A stretch of DNA of 64,000 bases from Ailanthus altissimus (Eukaryota > Streptophyta > Magnoliopsida > Sapindales > Simaroubaceae), in assembly GCA_946807835.1 (NCBI GenBank), contig OX327686.1:7998001-8062000 (forward strand). Reading direction: 5' to 3'. A model generated the notes under the pieces. The model did no database searches. It saw nothing but the letters and a program-made list of their open reading frames with translations, and had not been told where the DNA came from. Positions within the stretch are counted from its first letter, which is position 1; each line of letters starts with the position of its first letter. Both the position numbers and the translations under genes were made by a program. Of this stretch, positions 1 to 12,597 are shown in pieces.

Positions 1-786
1 TAGGATTGGCTACCTACAAATTCAAATTTGAGAAGGCATTACATGCCCCGGAATAAACTAGGCATGTGTTGTGAAAGAGAAGTCGAGAGCACAATACATG
101 CCTTATAGATGTGTAAAAGCTTAAACTAAGTGAAATCTTTGTGTTCTTTTATGTCAAGAATTTTTTGTCTAGTAGGAACCATTTTGGGACAAAGGCTTTT
201 GCCCATAAAGCTTTGAGATCAAGATACTACTAGCTCATGGCACTTTAAGATGCGAAGGAGTTGGTTAAAAAGTGTAATGCTTGCTAGAGATTTTTTGACA
301 ACATTTATGCTTATCTGGAGAACCTAACTAACATGTCCATCCCTTGACCGTTTGCTTAATGGGGGCTCGACCTAATTGGACTCGACCTAGTTTGTCATAG
401 TTGCTACAAACTACTTCATCAAGTGGATAGAAGTCGAACCCCTTACCGTCATTACAAAAAAGAAGTTTAGAGAGTTCATTTAGAGGACTCTAGTATGCAG
501 ATTCGGGGCACCATGTGTAATCATCACTAACCACAATAAGTAGTTCGATAATAGAAATTTCAAAGGATTTTGGGAGCAACTTGGAATACAGTTTAGGTTT
601 GCCTCTTTGGTGCACCCAAAGACTAATGGAAAAGTTGAGTCTTTTAATAAGCTCATTGAAAAACTACTTAAAAAGTAACTAACTGAGAAAAAGAAAGTAT
701 AGGTTGATGAGTTGCTCGAGGTAATTTGGGCATTTAAAACAACTAGTAAAATGACAATAGGAGATCCACCTTTTTCTATGGCCTTT
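1..786 (+). pseudogene. Ty3/gypsy integrase remnant, part 1
   Basis: Conceptual translation in shifting plus frames gives the zinc-finger side and catalytic core of a plant Ty3/gypsy integrase. A stretch like LVKKCNAC lies near 260, a WGLDLIG-type segment near 360, a YFIKWIEVEPL-type segment near 410-440, a RFGAPCVIITNHNK-type segment near 500-540 and a VHPKTNG-type segment near 610-630. Several in-frame stops show it is dead. The reading breaks at 786, in a GDPPFSMAF-type segment, and resumes at 2174, so an element inserted here. No host gene is visible in this stretch. Confidence 0.85.
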
Positions 787-2173
787 TGTTGTGTGTTTTC
801 TATAACACAAATTAGCGCAAGTGCACGTTGTCGCAACAAGTAATATATGATAAGTAGAGTGTCGATCCCACAGAGAATGATTTATCTTTTCTAGTTTAAG
901 TACCGAAATGGTGTCTTTCTACTATTATCCAGAAAATGATTTAATGTATGATGATTAAACTACTCAAGTAAAAGAACAACTTAATTATGCTAAGTGATAA
1001 ACTAAATTACCAACAAATTATATTCAATATGAGAAATCCTAGGATTACAAACTATCCCCCATTATGCAAATAAATTCAGCAGAATCTCTTTGATGTTTAT
1101 TAGTTCTCAACTTGATATATTGACCAAAACAATTAACACATCACAAGCCTCTTTTGCAGGTCAAGTGAATCTATTCCATCCAATCAAATATCTATATGTC
1201 TATGATAAATAAATTGAACAAAATTCATTAAGCACAAGTTTTATGAGCCATACATGCCTTATGAGTATATGTCTATCTCATATGAAACTCAAGTGTACTA
1301 CACTATGATCATGCATCAATATGCTTAAGACTAAATACCTAAATGCCTTTGTCAAGTTTATTTAAGCATTTCTAGATCAATTTAACCACTGGCCAAGTAA
1401 TCAAATAGCATTAAGCACAAGCACAATGAATATATCAAAAGCTGAATTAATACCATAAAAGAGAGAACTAAAATCAATCACATAATGAGTTCAAGGATGT
1501 AATCCTAGATGAACGAAATTAGCTCATCATTAAACTACACAATCTTGAAGCTAATTCCATCAATACATGTAAACTAAACATCTTACAACAAGTAAAGAAT
1601 CAAAGCAAAGAAGACATCCCTGTCAAATGCCTTTGTTGTTGAAGCTTGCTTCCCTCCTCTTTGATTTCTTCAAACTTAGAAGTTAGGTGTTTCTTTGTGT
1701 TTCCAGCTGCTGTCCCAGCTGGAGTCCCCTTCAAAATGTAAGTTTTGAGCCAATAAATAGGTAAGAGCACGGAATTAGGGCGCATTTTGGGCTGCTTTTG
1801 GGTTTCCTGATTTTCAGGAACCTGTCAAAACTTGTTGCCCAGGTCCCGGCGCCGCGGCGCTACGTTTTGGCGCTGCGGCGCTCAGTTTCTGCAATCGGCG
1901 CCGCGGCGCTGAAATCCAGCGCTGCGGCGCTGCACTGTTGCTACAGTGGTACTGTAGCAGTACTGTAGCTACAGTGGTACTGTAGCAAACAGTGCCCCAT
2001 TCGTATTTTTATCTCTAATGCTCCGATTTGCGTCCGTTTTCCGGTATTTTTGCTCCGATAATGCTTCAACCTATAAAACAACATTAATACGCATAAATAG
2101 CCCAATTATTAAGATAAATTGAACAAATATCAAGTTAGGAAGATAAAATAGTTTATACAATTTCGCCTTATCA
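787..2173 (+). mobile_element. Solo LTR (1387 bp), TSD CCTTT, inserted in integrase
   Basis: The insert begins TGTTGTG and ends TTATCA, the TG..CA pattern of LTR elements. It is flanked by a perfect 5 bp duplication CCTTT (782-786 and 2174-2178). Removing it restores continuity of the interrupted integrase. It has no coding capacity, primer site or paired LTR, so a solo LTR is the simplest reading. It belongs to the same family as 12898-14343, 16599-18062 and (reversed) 23026-24322. It carries a GTGTCGATCCCACAG box at about 859-873 and a GC-rich hairpin tract at 1847-1996. Confidence 0.85.
1847..1996. repeat. GC-rich mini-hairpin tract inside the solo LTR
   Basis: Several near-identical palindromes such as AGCGCTGCGGCGCT and GGCGCCGCGGCGCT each form a short stem with a 4-nt loop. 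They are followed by a palindromic CTACAGTGGTACTGTAG repeat (about 1940-1996). The tract contrasts sharply with the AT-rich surroundings. Related tracts occur in the sister LTR at 13935-14160 and, with most CpGs lost, in other copies. Confidence 0.8.
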
Positions 2174-2266
2174 CCTTTGGATGTGAATCTATGATTCCTA
2201 CTAAAATAGGAATGCCAACTCACTGGGTGATGTATTTTGATGAAAAGAGAATGAGAAACTTATTAG
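2174..2266 (+). pseudogene. Ty3/gypsy integrase remnant, part 2
   Basis: Continues the reading broken at 786: a FGCESMIPTKIG-type segment followed by YFDEKRMRNLL. These are the conserved residues that follow the catalytic core in plant gypsy integrases. It is interrupted again at about 2267 by a second LTR-type insertion. Confidence 0.8.
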
Positions 2267-4295
2267 GGTTGGTGCTTATGTGCCATCTCTGAATGTACAT
2301 ATACTTGTGTATTTATACAAGTGTATATTCTCATTAAATCGCTAATACATATATATATATATATATATACGGTATTATGCATGTAACATTACAGATATTG
2401 TAGATCTGAAAGAGTTCGGATCAGATCTAAAGAAGTTTAGATAATGGCTCATAGTTAGCCATGCTGAGACAAATAATTGTTAAATGTTAGCACAGCTAAG
2501 TGTTAGCTGGTTATAATACTCAGCAGATCCAAGAGTTGGAGCATTGTCTGTAATAGGACATAAACCTAGGAATATACTAGTAACTGCATAGTTGCAATCG
2601 GGTGCCAGAAAATGCATGTTGCGCAAGTATGTTCTCGAATAATTTTCTCTGATCTATTTTCATCGATGCAGGTCTGTCGGTAGATACTTTTTTATAAATC
2701 AGCATATGTCGTACCTATTTGGTATAAATAGTCATTCCTAGTCGACTATGAGCATGGAGCTCATATTGACATATGGATATCTAGTTAGGACTGGATATGG
2801 GACAGACTCACGAGGGCCTCAGATAGACACCCAATGTAAACCGTCAACGGAGGGTCCTCTCGAGTTGAGTAGTATACGTGATCCTTTGACCTGAGTGTCA
2901 CGATGGGCTTGTAAGTGATCCACCATACTTTGATTCCACGCATGTCACAGACCTTTCATGGTGTGACCGCTTTTGGAGTCCGGTGCGTACATATATGGGA
3001 TTCGTTAGCTCCTATATAGAGTTTGATATCCAGATGCTTCGAGATTGTATCTCAGAAAGTCTTGTGGCCACAAGCAATTATCCCTAAAAAGAGTTCCGTC
3101 AGGGTCGAACAATATGGCAAAAGAGTTTGCGCATATTGTTCAGTGAGATACAAGTTTGAAGATAAGACATGGATGAGCACTGGGGATATGACGATGATAA
3201 TCTATATCCCCGCACATCCATGATATCATGACGGAAGGATTATACGTATGTGTTGTAACCTCAACTTGCATGGTTCAACGCTCTGATTTGTATATTCATG
3301 ATATGTACGTGGGAGATTGCTCACGGACTCATGGAATAGTTTCATTTGACAAATCGGGTGTAAGACCTAGGGAGTCCTGCGATATGGAGTGAACTCGTTG
3401 TGTACTGGGGCAGCATGTCGGATTAAATTGTTTAATCCAACAATATTCAGCAATTCCACAGGAATGCGTACGTGTCTATATTTAAGTGTTAAATACATCA
3501 ATTAATTAATAATTGTTATTTACTAATTGTATTATGACATGTAGTGTATTGTGGACTCTCGATTGAGTTTACCTAAATGTGAAATTTGATAGGACCCACT
3601 AGGGGGTAAACTTGGTAACTATTCATGAATGGCAAAATGGTTATTTCTCACTTTGATTATTTAATAGTTAAATAATCAAAATATCTTTCTTTTTATATTA
3701 TATAATATATTATTATATTATTATTTATTTTATATAATATATTATTATTATTATATACATATATATAAAGAAAAAGAAAGTGAGAAGTAAGGGTGTGTGG
3801 GAAAATTTTGCCCGAGAGAGAAAAGAAAGAGAAATGGAGAAAGAGAAGAAGAGAAAAAAAAAAGAGGAAAAATGAAATTATTTTATTTTCTCTATGCTTC
3901 TAGTTGGAGCAATTATGAATTGCTTCAAATTCTCAATTTCTTATCTTTTTGGAAAAAATGATATAAACACACACCCGGTCATTTTGGGGATTAAGAGTTA
4001 ATCCCGGGCTGAATATCGAGCTGCTATTTTAACTCACCAAGCTAATCGAGTTGGTGACTAGAATTACACACGAGTTAGTCTCCATGTGAACTCCGAGGAA
4101 ATACGTGTATAACATTACACGTTGAGGTGAATTCTCTATCTTATAAATATATTAATGTGATTAATATATTGTATTTATTGTATTTATTGTAATTTACACA
4201 CTTTCGCCGCATAGAATATGTATAAGATACGTATTTTAGGCAATAGACACAATTGCACATGCATACACCCACATGTCTTAGATCCTCCGCCAACA
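2267..4295 (+). mobile_element. Solo-LTR-like insertion (~2.03 kb), second family
   Basis: Strongly similar over its length to the TSD-flanked element at 38807-40979. Shared blocks include GATCTGAAAGAGTTC, GAGGGTCCTCTCGAGTTGAG versus GGAAGGTCCTCTCGAGTTGA, and CAGACCTTTCATGG versus GAGACCTTTCATGG. It ends CCAACA at 4295, but its start is GGTTGG rather than TGTTGG and I see no clean TSD. It interrupts the integrase, which resumes after 4296. Non-coding; contains a (AT)n run near 2348-2370. Confidence 0.7.
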
Positions 4296-4612
4296 AAACT
4301 AACTAGGGAAAGTCTTGCCCTCATTAAACAAAGCCATGAAATGGCAAGGGTTAAGATTGTAGCCTACCAGTAAAAACTTGCCTGATACTACAACAAAGAA
4401 GGGTTTCGGCTCGAGAGTTTGGAGAAGGGGACTTGGTTTTAAGATATGTGTTACTGAATAATAAAGACTAAACTAAATGAGTTCTCTGCCTAACTTGGGA
4501 AGGATCCTATAAGATGCTCATAAGAATAAGATCACGAACATATGAACAGATATCTTAATGGTCGGGTAGTCAAAAATCCTTGAATGTTGAACTGTTAAAA
4601 ATGTATTACCTG
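4296..4612 (+). pseudogene. Ty3/gypsy integrase remnant, C-terminal part
   Basis: Plus-strand frames give a KIVAYQ..KLA.YYN-type segment near 4350-4400, then a TWEGSYKMLIRIRSRTYE-type segment near 4490-4545 and NVELLKMYY near 4585-4610. This is the typical end of gypsy integrase in plants (the NWEGPYKV...AEHLKKYYP region). Multiple stops and frameshifts make it a pseudogene. Confidence 0.75.
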
Positions 4613-4723
4613 TGACTGTTAATTTGATTCATGTTCAATTCAATGGATATTTTAATTTGATGAATGTTTTAATTTTTGAGATTTTTTTTTCTTGAAGATA
4701 GTGTAATAAAAGTTATACATTAA

Positions 4724-6287
4724 TGATGAGAATATGAAAATGCATATTTATTAAGAGATTTAGTCACCATTTAATGTCACTAATTTTAGCATTTTCTTGT
4801 ATTTTATCTTGAAATAAAGTGTTCTCTTTAAATTGTGGTTAATGAATGTTATTTGCACAGGTTTAGGTAAAATGGACATAACTATTAATGTAGAAATTGA
4901 AATGAAGAAATTATTAAACCTGGTGTAACATGACTCAATATTACACAAACTTGAAGAATAGTGGAAAAGCCAAATCCAACATCTTATGGGCCAAAAATTA
5001 AGATACAATAGAATCGGGCTACAACTTCTGCCCAGCTTGACCCAACTCACGTATTTAGACCGTATCTCACAAAATACATACTCAATTGGTATAATTTTTG
5101 AAGTTGTGAAATGATAACTTAACTATCAACAACTCGTATGTTGATGGTAAAGTCCAAATCAGCCGTTATCATGGACCAAATTGCATTGCAAGTGGGTAAA
5201 ATTGTTGTTGGCCGAAATCTTATGTATCTTTGGAAGTTTGCTCATATGTCATTGGCTACTCATCCAATTTGCATGAACTTAGTGCCTATGGAAAGAAGAG
5301 ACAAAATAATACAACTTTTATGTCAGCCACAGAGGCTACATTAGTCATTTACATTATCAAAAATGTGATGCAAGTGGATCAATGAGTTATTAGCCTAAAT
5401 TTATTGAAGATTGATGTCACCCATGACATATTGCCAATCATTGCCTATATAAGGAGACTCTTAGGACATTTTCAACATTAGATAATTCTCTCTTCTTTTC
5501 TTTTCATTAACATGTATTGTAATTTAAGCTAGAGTTCTTGGCAAGGCTAAGAGATGAACTTTTATGTGTAATAAATCTACTTCTATGCTTTGATTCGTTG
5601 TCAAGAGCTACAAATGTTTGTAAGTTTGGTTTTGATTAAACTCTTATCCATTTTATTTTCTATAATCTAGAGGTTATAATTCTCATGTCTCATATATTTT
5701 TAGTCATACTTTTCTTATGTGATTCTCGTTGAATTATAATTGTTATTGGTTACATTATTGTTTATGTTAATCTTTTACTGCAATATTGTCAATTGATATA
5801 TTGTCGACCTTGGATAACATGTAAAGACAATAAATGTTTGATATTCAAGTTGATCTTTTACTGTAATATTGTCAAAATGATATATTGTCGATTTTAGATA
5901 ACTTGTATAAATGAACATGATTTGTTTTAATGTTTGCAAAGAGTTTAGTCACATCAAATACACGTGTTATCAAATGTACTGTATTTTACATATCTTTCGA
6001 TTAATTGTTTGGGATGTGAAACTTTCAATTGAGTTATAAGCATTGAATCAAAGTGTAGAGTAGATTTATAAAGCATAATTATGATTCTCAAAGCCTTGCT
6101 TAAATTATCATAAGATATTTCCTTTAAATCATAGACAATTCTATCTCATCCACTTAAATCAATTAATTTTATCCTTTGCTACTGCTTTAATATTATACTT
6201 TACCAGCCTATTTTGCCAAGAGCTTCCTCGTGGGATCGACACCTCAATCTATACTGTGATAACCGCGTTATATTTTGAGCGTAAACA
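4724..6287 (-). mobile_element. TSD-flanked non-coding LTR-type element (1564 bp), copy A
   Basis: Flanked by a perfect ATTAA duplication (4719-4723 and 6288-6292). On the minus strand it starts TGTTTACGCTCAAAATATAA and ends CTCATCA. It carries the box CCTCGTGGGATCGACAC (6226-6242), the complement of GTGTCGATCCCACGAGG. Its right-hand ~1.2 kb is inverted relative to 37387-38690. No credible ORF or partner LTR was found. Orientation is inferred from the TGTT terminus. Confidence 0.75.
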
Positions 6288-6354
6288 ATTAATGAATTCT
6301 CATTTCTTTAAAAAGTAATGTGCAAATTTTCTGAGGATTTGCTACAATTAATTA

Positions 6355-7135
6355 ACCAACACCAATAGAAAATAAGGCAATGCCACAACGACCCCTAGAT
6401 TAATTGATTAAAGAACTGAAGAAATACAAGACAAGGCCTTAATGACTCTTCAATTGAAAAAAGAATTGTGGGGATAAAAAATAAAACCCCAGTGACCCTT
6501 TCGGTCAAATAAAGAATAGAGGGGATATATGGCAAGGCCCCAATAACCCTTGTTAGAAAAAGAACCAAGGCAATGCCCCAACAACCCCCTCAATAGATAA
6601 AAATTCAAAGCGATACAAGGCAAAGCCCTAACAACCCCTTCGATCAAATAAAAAGCCGATGAGACAGTCGGATAAAGAGCCGAGTGATACAAAGCCCTTC
6701 GGTAAAAAAATAAAACTAAAGGTGATATATGAAAAGGCTTGAATGACCCTCTTAGTCAGATAAAGAACCAATGGGATACGGGGCAAGGCCTCAAACAACC
6801 GCCTCACTGGAATAAAAGTCGAAAAGATACAGGGCAAGGCCCTAAATGACCCCTCATGTGGATAAAGATTGAGAGGATATAGGGTAAGGCCCCAGTGACC
6901 TCCTCAAATAAATAATGGACCAAAGAGATATAAGGCAAGGCCTCAACGACCCCATCAATTAATTAATTAAAAATTCCAAAGGGTTAAGAAGCAAGGCCCC
7001 AACGACCCCCCTTAATTAAAATTTGAGCAAAGAGTGAGGGGATATGAAGTAAAGCCCTAACAACCCTTTAATTAAACGTATTAGAGCCAAGGGTTACGGG
7101 GCCAAGTCCACCAAAGACCCCCCTCAATCAAAATC
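6355..7135. repeat. Minisatellite, ~15 units of ~50-55 bp
   Basis: About 15 diverged units share a core like GGCAAGGCCCCAACGACCCC followed by TCAATTAAATAAAGAACC. Core positions recur near 6383, 6436, 6487, 6538, 6575, 6624, 6737, 6788, 6839, 6888, 6942, 6997, 7053 and 7108. ORFs across the array are artefacts of repetition. Such arrays are common in untranslated parts of plant gypsy elements; the host element is not delimited here. Confidence 0.8.
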
Positions 7136-7735
7136 CTGATTATCATTTTGAATAAACTTTTCAAGCAAGCTTCGAATAAATATCTAGGAGATTTATTCAA
7201 ATTCATTAAGTTAATACTTTAAACTCAAAAGGTCTAGAGTTCATAAACAGTCATAATTTTCTATGGTTCCAAAAATTAGGAAAAAGTAATGAAACATTAA
7301 AATCATACAATCTGGCAAAATAATTAATACTTATAAATCTAAGTACAAAATTTCATTAGGCCCATGTCCTCCTAATTGCAAAATAAAATAAAGAGAAAAA
7401 ATATAAAAAAAAAATCATCTAAGCAGTTAGTGGAGAGTTATCCTTAAGAGGAACCTCCTTAATAGTTTAAGCAACCTCATTGCTCAGTGCAAGAATAACA
7501 ACAATAAGAGCAAGGACAATAAGGGCATCATTTTCCTCATTTAAGGATGTGTTTGCAACGCCTTTCTCCTCGGCTTGAGACATAGTGTCCTCGAACCATT
7601 AGAGGTTAGGTTCTAGGTAATGCCTTTAAAAAAATTTGACATAACTTGAAAACCCATCCATAACCATCAAGGTCCATGCCTCTTTTTTGCAACTGCTTGG
7701 TATCAAAATTCTTAGAGGTATTCAAAAAGCTCCAT
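7136..7735 (-). pseudogene. Gypsy-associated antisense ORF relic
   Basis: No host gene is seen. About 7440-7625 read on the minus strand gives a short protein stretch including a WFEDTMSQAEEKG-type segment. It is weakly similar to a FEDTLSKQPTEDEV-type segment on the minus strand at about 48780-48930, downstream of the second gypsy integrase. Antisense extra ORFs downstream of pol are known in the Tat lineage of plant Ty3/gypsy elements; linking this piece to them is an inference. Confidence 0.35.
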
Positions 7736-7739
7736 ATCA

Positions 7740-8640
7740 CTTTTCCACTCTTCAAGTGATTATTTTACAATGTTCTTTATCATATTTTGAATTGAGTTTA
7801 GTGTTGCTTGGTAAAGATCCTCAAGGACTATTATTTATTGATATGGCCAGTTGACCCACTTGAGTCTCAAAAGTCCAAAATGAAGCAGTTTGACTTTGTA
7901 GAATCATTACTTGACTTTGTAAAAGAGCATTTGTTTGCTTCATGTACTGAATGAACATATTTTCTAAAGCAGACTTCTTCTCTTGTTGAAGAGGTGGCTA
8001 AAATGGAAATCTAGAAGGATCTATAGAATTTTATAACTGGTCTTGATTATTGCTCCATGAAAAGTTAAGATGATTCCTCTACACTAAATTGTAAAAGTTT
8101 GATTTGGGGTTATTTTGTTGCCTATTAAAATTTCCTATATATTGTGTTGTTTCTAGGCATTAGTCATTCACATGATTGTTTCCACAAAAATGACAAGTAA
8201 CAGTTTGACTCTTTATGACATTTACTCCAATAGCATCAAATTTCTTCGATAACAAGTTAACTTGTGCAACTAACAAAGTGAGTGCCTCTACCAGTGACCT
8301 TTATTGGAACCATTTTTTCAAACGGCCATTGATAAATATTAGAAGCCATCTCTTCTAACAATTCGTAAACATCATCAGACTTCCTCATCAATGCAACCTT
8401 GCTACAGCATCAATAATTGTTCTTAATAATCCATTATAAAATATTTGAATAAGCAACCACTTTAGGACTCCATGGTATATACATTTTCTCATTGTCTATA
8501 AATCTCTCTTAAGCTTCATAAAGAGATTCTAAGTCATATTGCACAAAAGAGGTGATGTTGTTCTTCATCACACTTTTTTCTCCCATAAGTTCAATAACCC
8601 TTATACTCTCTAACAACACCACTATGCTTACGGTATGAAA
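7740..8640 (-). pseudogene. Athila-like gag remnant, copy 1
   Basis: Closely parallels 15140-16300 in the same orientation. Shared blocks include TGTTGCTTGGTAAAGATC, CATGTACTGAATGAACATAT and CAAATTTCTTCGATAACAAG. The second copy translates to the conserved Athila gag region, so this is the same gag segment. Stops and frameshifts are frequent. It is cut near 8771 by a solo LTR. Confidence 0.7.
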
Positions 8641-8771
8641 GGGATATGAAGGAAATTTTCATTCAAAGGCTAAGGTAAAATTATGGTTAACAAAGAGAGG
8701 TAATTATTATACTCAAAGTGGGTAACTAGGGATAAAAATATACACAAAAATAACTCAAACGATTTAAAGAT

Positions 8772-11402
8772 TGTAGCAACTAGTATCCACAATCGGTAAG
8801 AATAAGTATTTATATATATATATATATATAAATATACATATTTTATTTGTATGTGGGTGATACTTGATTTATTTATTGTTATTAGTAGTGTTTGTATAAG
8901 TTAAGAACATACTATTAGTATTGGATTTATTTGCAAAACTTTAGATTTATTTTAGAGACCAAATTGTAATACTTTAAAAGTTTTGGGGGCAAATTTATAA
9001 ATACCAATAATTAACCTCTTAGTATAAAAATAAACTTTTGAAACCCTAATTTTCTCATTTTTGGGTCGAGCTATCCATTTAGAGAGAGAGAAGATAGAAA
9101 TAGAGGGGAGAGAAAGAGAAGAAGAAGAAGAAATTAGAATTTTGGATTTTAAGAGGTATATCACAACTATTTCTCAATTTATTGGTGTTAATTAAGTTAA
9201 TTTCTTTAAGTTTTTATTTTTGTAAATATGTATAATTGAGAATTTTATGTGTATTTCGTAAGATATTGTGAGAATTGATGATGATCTATGTAGATAGCTA
9301 GCTTGATAAATTATGATGAATTATAGAATTTCTACTTGATAGTCACTTGATCCAGAACTTTTTTATAAATTGTTGTGATTCAATTCTGGTTTTGAATTTT
9401 TATTATATGAAATTAGACATTTTTAGAATCATCTAAGACTTTGAATCGATTGAAAATTCTAGAAATTTAATTTTTAGTGAATTTATCAAAATGACCTTAA
9501 AATGCTAAAAATTTCCTATGTAAACAATATGATACAGTGACAAACAATTTTTTATTTGCTTAATGATCTTCAAAAATTTTAAATTTATGAAATATGATAA
9601 TTTTATATGTCTAATATGATATATTTAGAATTGAGAATTTAGATCAATGTGGTTACATTGTTATGATTTTCTAAAGAGTGTCAACTCATTGTAGTATTTG
9701 ATTAACATATTTTTAAAGCTATGGAATAAAATAGTTTTAAAATATTTTTGGTAGGGATTTTAAAGTGAAATATTAATCATGGATTTAAATATGTGTCAAG
9801 AGTAATTCTGTGATAGTTTTGTAATTTTTGAGTTAGTATCTGATTTTATAAAATTACGAGACTGAATACTGTTCAGTAAATATTTTAATCCCGCTAGAAT
9901 AATAGTTTGGATTTGATAGTGTTTATGAAATGGAATGTGTCAGAATTATGATATAATATTCATATATAAGAAATATATAGGAGTGAAGAAAGATATATTC
10001 TGATTTTGGTATAATTAGACATCATTTGATGTATAAGAAAATTTCATTAAGTGTAAGTGGTCAGAATGACAAGTTTTGAGAAACTAAGTCATTAGGCTAA
10101 TTTGATGTGATAAGTGCAATATGTATAATTTTGTAAGCTATTTAAATTATTTTGTGTGAATTGTGAGGCTTATGAAAGGATTAATCTCCATTGATAGGTT
10201 AAAGAGATTTAAGCCTTGTAGCTAAAAGTGCTAAGAGATAAGTATACTAGACATTTTACTGAAATCACAATAAACATTATAATTGTTATGTATGATTTTG
10301 TAAATATGGTTAGAAATATGTTTATGTTATGTCAAAGTATATTTTGATATACAATGTGAAGACATGTGTTTATAAATGTGAGCATGAACATACATGACAT
10401 ATATATGTTTTTGAAAGTGAGCTTTCAAAGTGAAATGTGTTTAACAAAGAGAGCTTTTGAAGTGTAATATGTCCATGAGAAACGTTTTATGTTTTGAGGA
10501 TGTTTGAACTCACTGTTAACTTAGTAGGCATTTTATGTGATTTGTGGAGCCTTTATGTGTGGCCTTTCCTTCGAAATTAGTATATGTTATGTGTTCCGTA
10601 TAAAGAGAGGATCCTATTGGTACCTAAAGGAAGAGTAAGTCATCACATTCGTGTGGTGGCGTATTGGTGCATGTGAGAGGACTCACCGATGATCAGGGTG
10701 AGGGTTTGGCTTTTACCTTTGGGCATGAGCATTATATATGTGTAATTTAAAATCTCACTTGTACTATTTCTCTCATACGGTATATCACCTACAAATGACA
10801 TTTGGTTCATTATGTGATATGTGATATATAAGTCCTACTAAGTAGTAGTTGAGTGATGGTCTTCCTATTATATGTTTTGAAAGAATATGTAAGCGCTTAC
10901 ATGATATGTGATTTGATAAGATTTTAATTTTGATTTATCACAGCATATCATACACATACATTGTATACATATATGTATTTGTATTTTGATATATGAAAAA
11001 TTAGTATGCTTACTGAGTTTCATACTCATTATAGTTTATGGTGATTTCAGGTAAATAAGGTATATGTGTGCTTAGCGAATTTGGCAAGGCTTCTGCTGAG
11101 TGTTTCATTTGGAGACACGTGATTTAAGATATTTAATTTGTCCCTATTGAATAAATACTTATGTATTATTTTATTTAATGTGGTTATGGGTTAATTTTAA
11201 GTAAGAATTTGCAATGAATATATTCTGGGCTTCCGGTGATAAAGTTGTTACTGGTGACGTAATAGAGTGTTAATCTCTGAGAAAAATCTGCGTATCTTCG
11301 GTTTACTAATTGCCCCAGTCATAATTCAATTGTATAATTCTGAAAATTTGAATGAATGTAAGTTATGTCGTGTGTCAAATCTTTTGGGTCTGGGGCGTGA
11401 CA
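8772..11402 (+). mobile_element. Solo LTR (2631 bp), Tekay/Del-like, TSD AAGAT
   Basis: Starts TGTAGCAAC and ends GGGGCGTGACA, flanked by a perfect AAGAT duplication (8767-8771 and 11403-11407). The GGGGCGTGACA terminus recalls LTRs of the Tekay/Del chromovirus lineage; that lineage call is from memory of the family, not from coding sequence. Inside are an (AT)n run near 8813-8830 and a purine-rich GAGA/GAAGAAG stretch near 9080-9132. No internal region or second LTR is present. Confidence 0.85.
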
Positions 11403-11407
11403 AAGAT

Positions 11408-11737
11408 GATTTAAAATAATTTCCTCAATCATGTGTAACTTAAGATTTCGCCTCAAGTGAGAATCAAACAAGTTCTAAAATGTGTGAGACTCTAATTATA
11501 CTTATCATGCATAAATTTCTTCTGAGTAAAAAACAAACAAACTGATTATAACCACATGCTCAATGATTCAAAGAATCAAACATAAGGCAAAAACCAATAG
11601 AAAGATCTAGCAAACAAACAAATGTAACAACTATCATTTCCCAAAAGTCATACCGATCACAATCAAATTATTATCATCGATTTTTAAACATCAACATAAA
11701 CCTTGAACTAACAACCTAAATAAAGAATAAAAATGGA
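11408..11737. other. Unassigned AT-rich stretch
   Basis: No ORF, repeat or known element recognised. It is probably part of the Athila-type remnant split by the neighbouring insertions. Confidence 0.4.
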
Positions 11738-12056
11738 AAATGTTATATATACCCCAAACTTATGGCTTAAAAGACACTTTTACTCTAATAAAATTTTTAA
11801 TACCTAATTTTGTTTCAATCCATCAAAATTTTCTATTAGTTTGGATAGAAATAGTGCTTTGAACATACAATTACTAGTTTATCCCAATAGTTAACTGAGT
11901 TTCATATACTATCTGCTTGGGTAGATTACTCTTTTACCATTCCACCATCCAAATTAATGGTAAATTTTGATGAATTGGGACAAAATTTGGTATTAAAAAT
12001 TTCATTGGAATAAAAATATCTTTTAGTCCATAAGTTAAGGGCAAAAATAACCTTTG
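11738..12056. mobile_element. MITE-like foldback element (~320 bp)
   Basis: The left ~100 bases and the reverse complement of the right ~100 bases match imperfectly throughout. Shared stretches are AACTTATGG, AAATTTTTAATACC, AATTTTGT and CATCAAAATTT. Long terminal inverted repeats with no coding capacity fit a MITE. TSD not resolved. Confidence 0.65.
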
Positions 12057-12597
12057 CCTATTAAAAATCAATTAATAGGAAAATCAGAAAATAACTAAAT
12101 AGAAGTCAATAAGCGGGACAAAAAGCAATAAACAAAATAAAGAAGTATTCCCTCCTCCAAACTTAAAATAGATATCTTCCTCAATAGAAAGAGAAAAATA
12201 GGGATAGAACATTTCCTTGACAGTAACGGTTCGAGATCAATAGTTCACCATATCATTCGAATCGTCATCCTCGCTCTCTTATTCAACAAGCTAAGGGGCT
12301 TTTTCCAGTCTTTGGCATTCACGACTCCACCCCTTGACGCTGCAACACCTTCATTCTGTATCTTGGCTTGGATTGGCATTGCAGCCCTAATCTTGGGCAC
12401 TATGGTGCTTACTTTTTGTCCACTTGGGCACTGCAGCACTGACCTATTTAATAAAAATTAACAAAATTTACTTGAGTTACCTTCCAAGAAGCACTTGATT
12501 TAAGGTCATCAACTTAACATCTTCCTTATTTATGAGGATTGAATAAAACAACAGAGGATTTTTGACGATTAACTACTCCTCCTTAATTGTACTTTAA
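12057..12597. other. Probable 3' tail of the Athila-like element
   Basis: No host gene. An open frame on the minus strand at 12245-12439 has no recognisable domain. The stretch includes GCACTGCAGCACTG-like sequence (about 12420-12440), which may be an unrelated look-alike of the hairpin tracts elsewhere. Its position directly after the integrase C-terminus suggests Athila 3' untranslated sequence. Confidence 0.4.

Noticed and set aside
859..875. tRNA gene, based on the T-arm-like GTGTCGATCCCAC
   Set aside because: No acceptor stem, anticodon arm or A-box at the right distance; shared instead by LTR elements.
6450..6837. Overlapping minus-strand ORFs of 69-80 aa
   Set aside because: They follow the ~50 bp minisatellite and repeat their own sequence; no start context or homology.
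12245..12439. 64 aa minus-strand ORF as a gene
   Set aside because: No domain, and it lies in the 3' tail of a dead Athila-like element.
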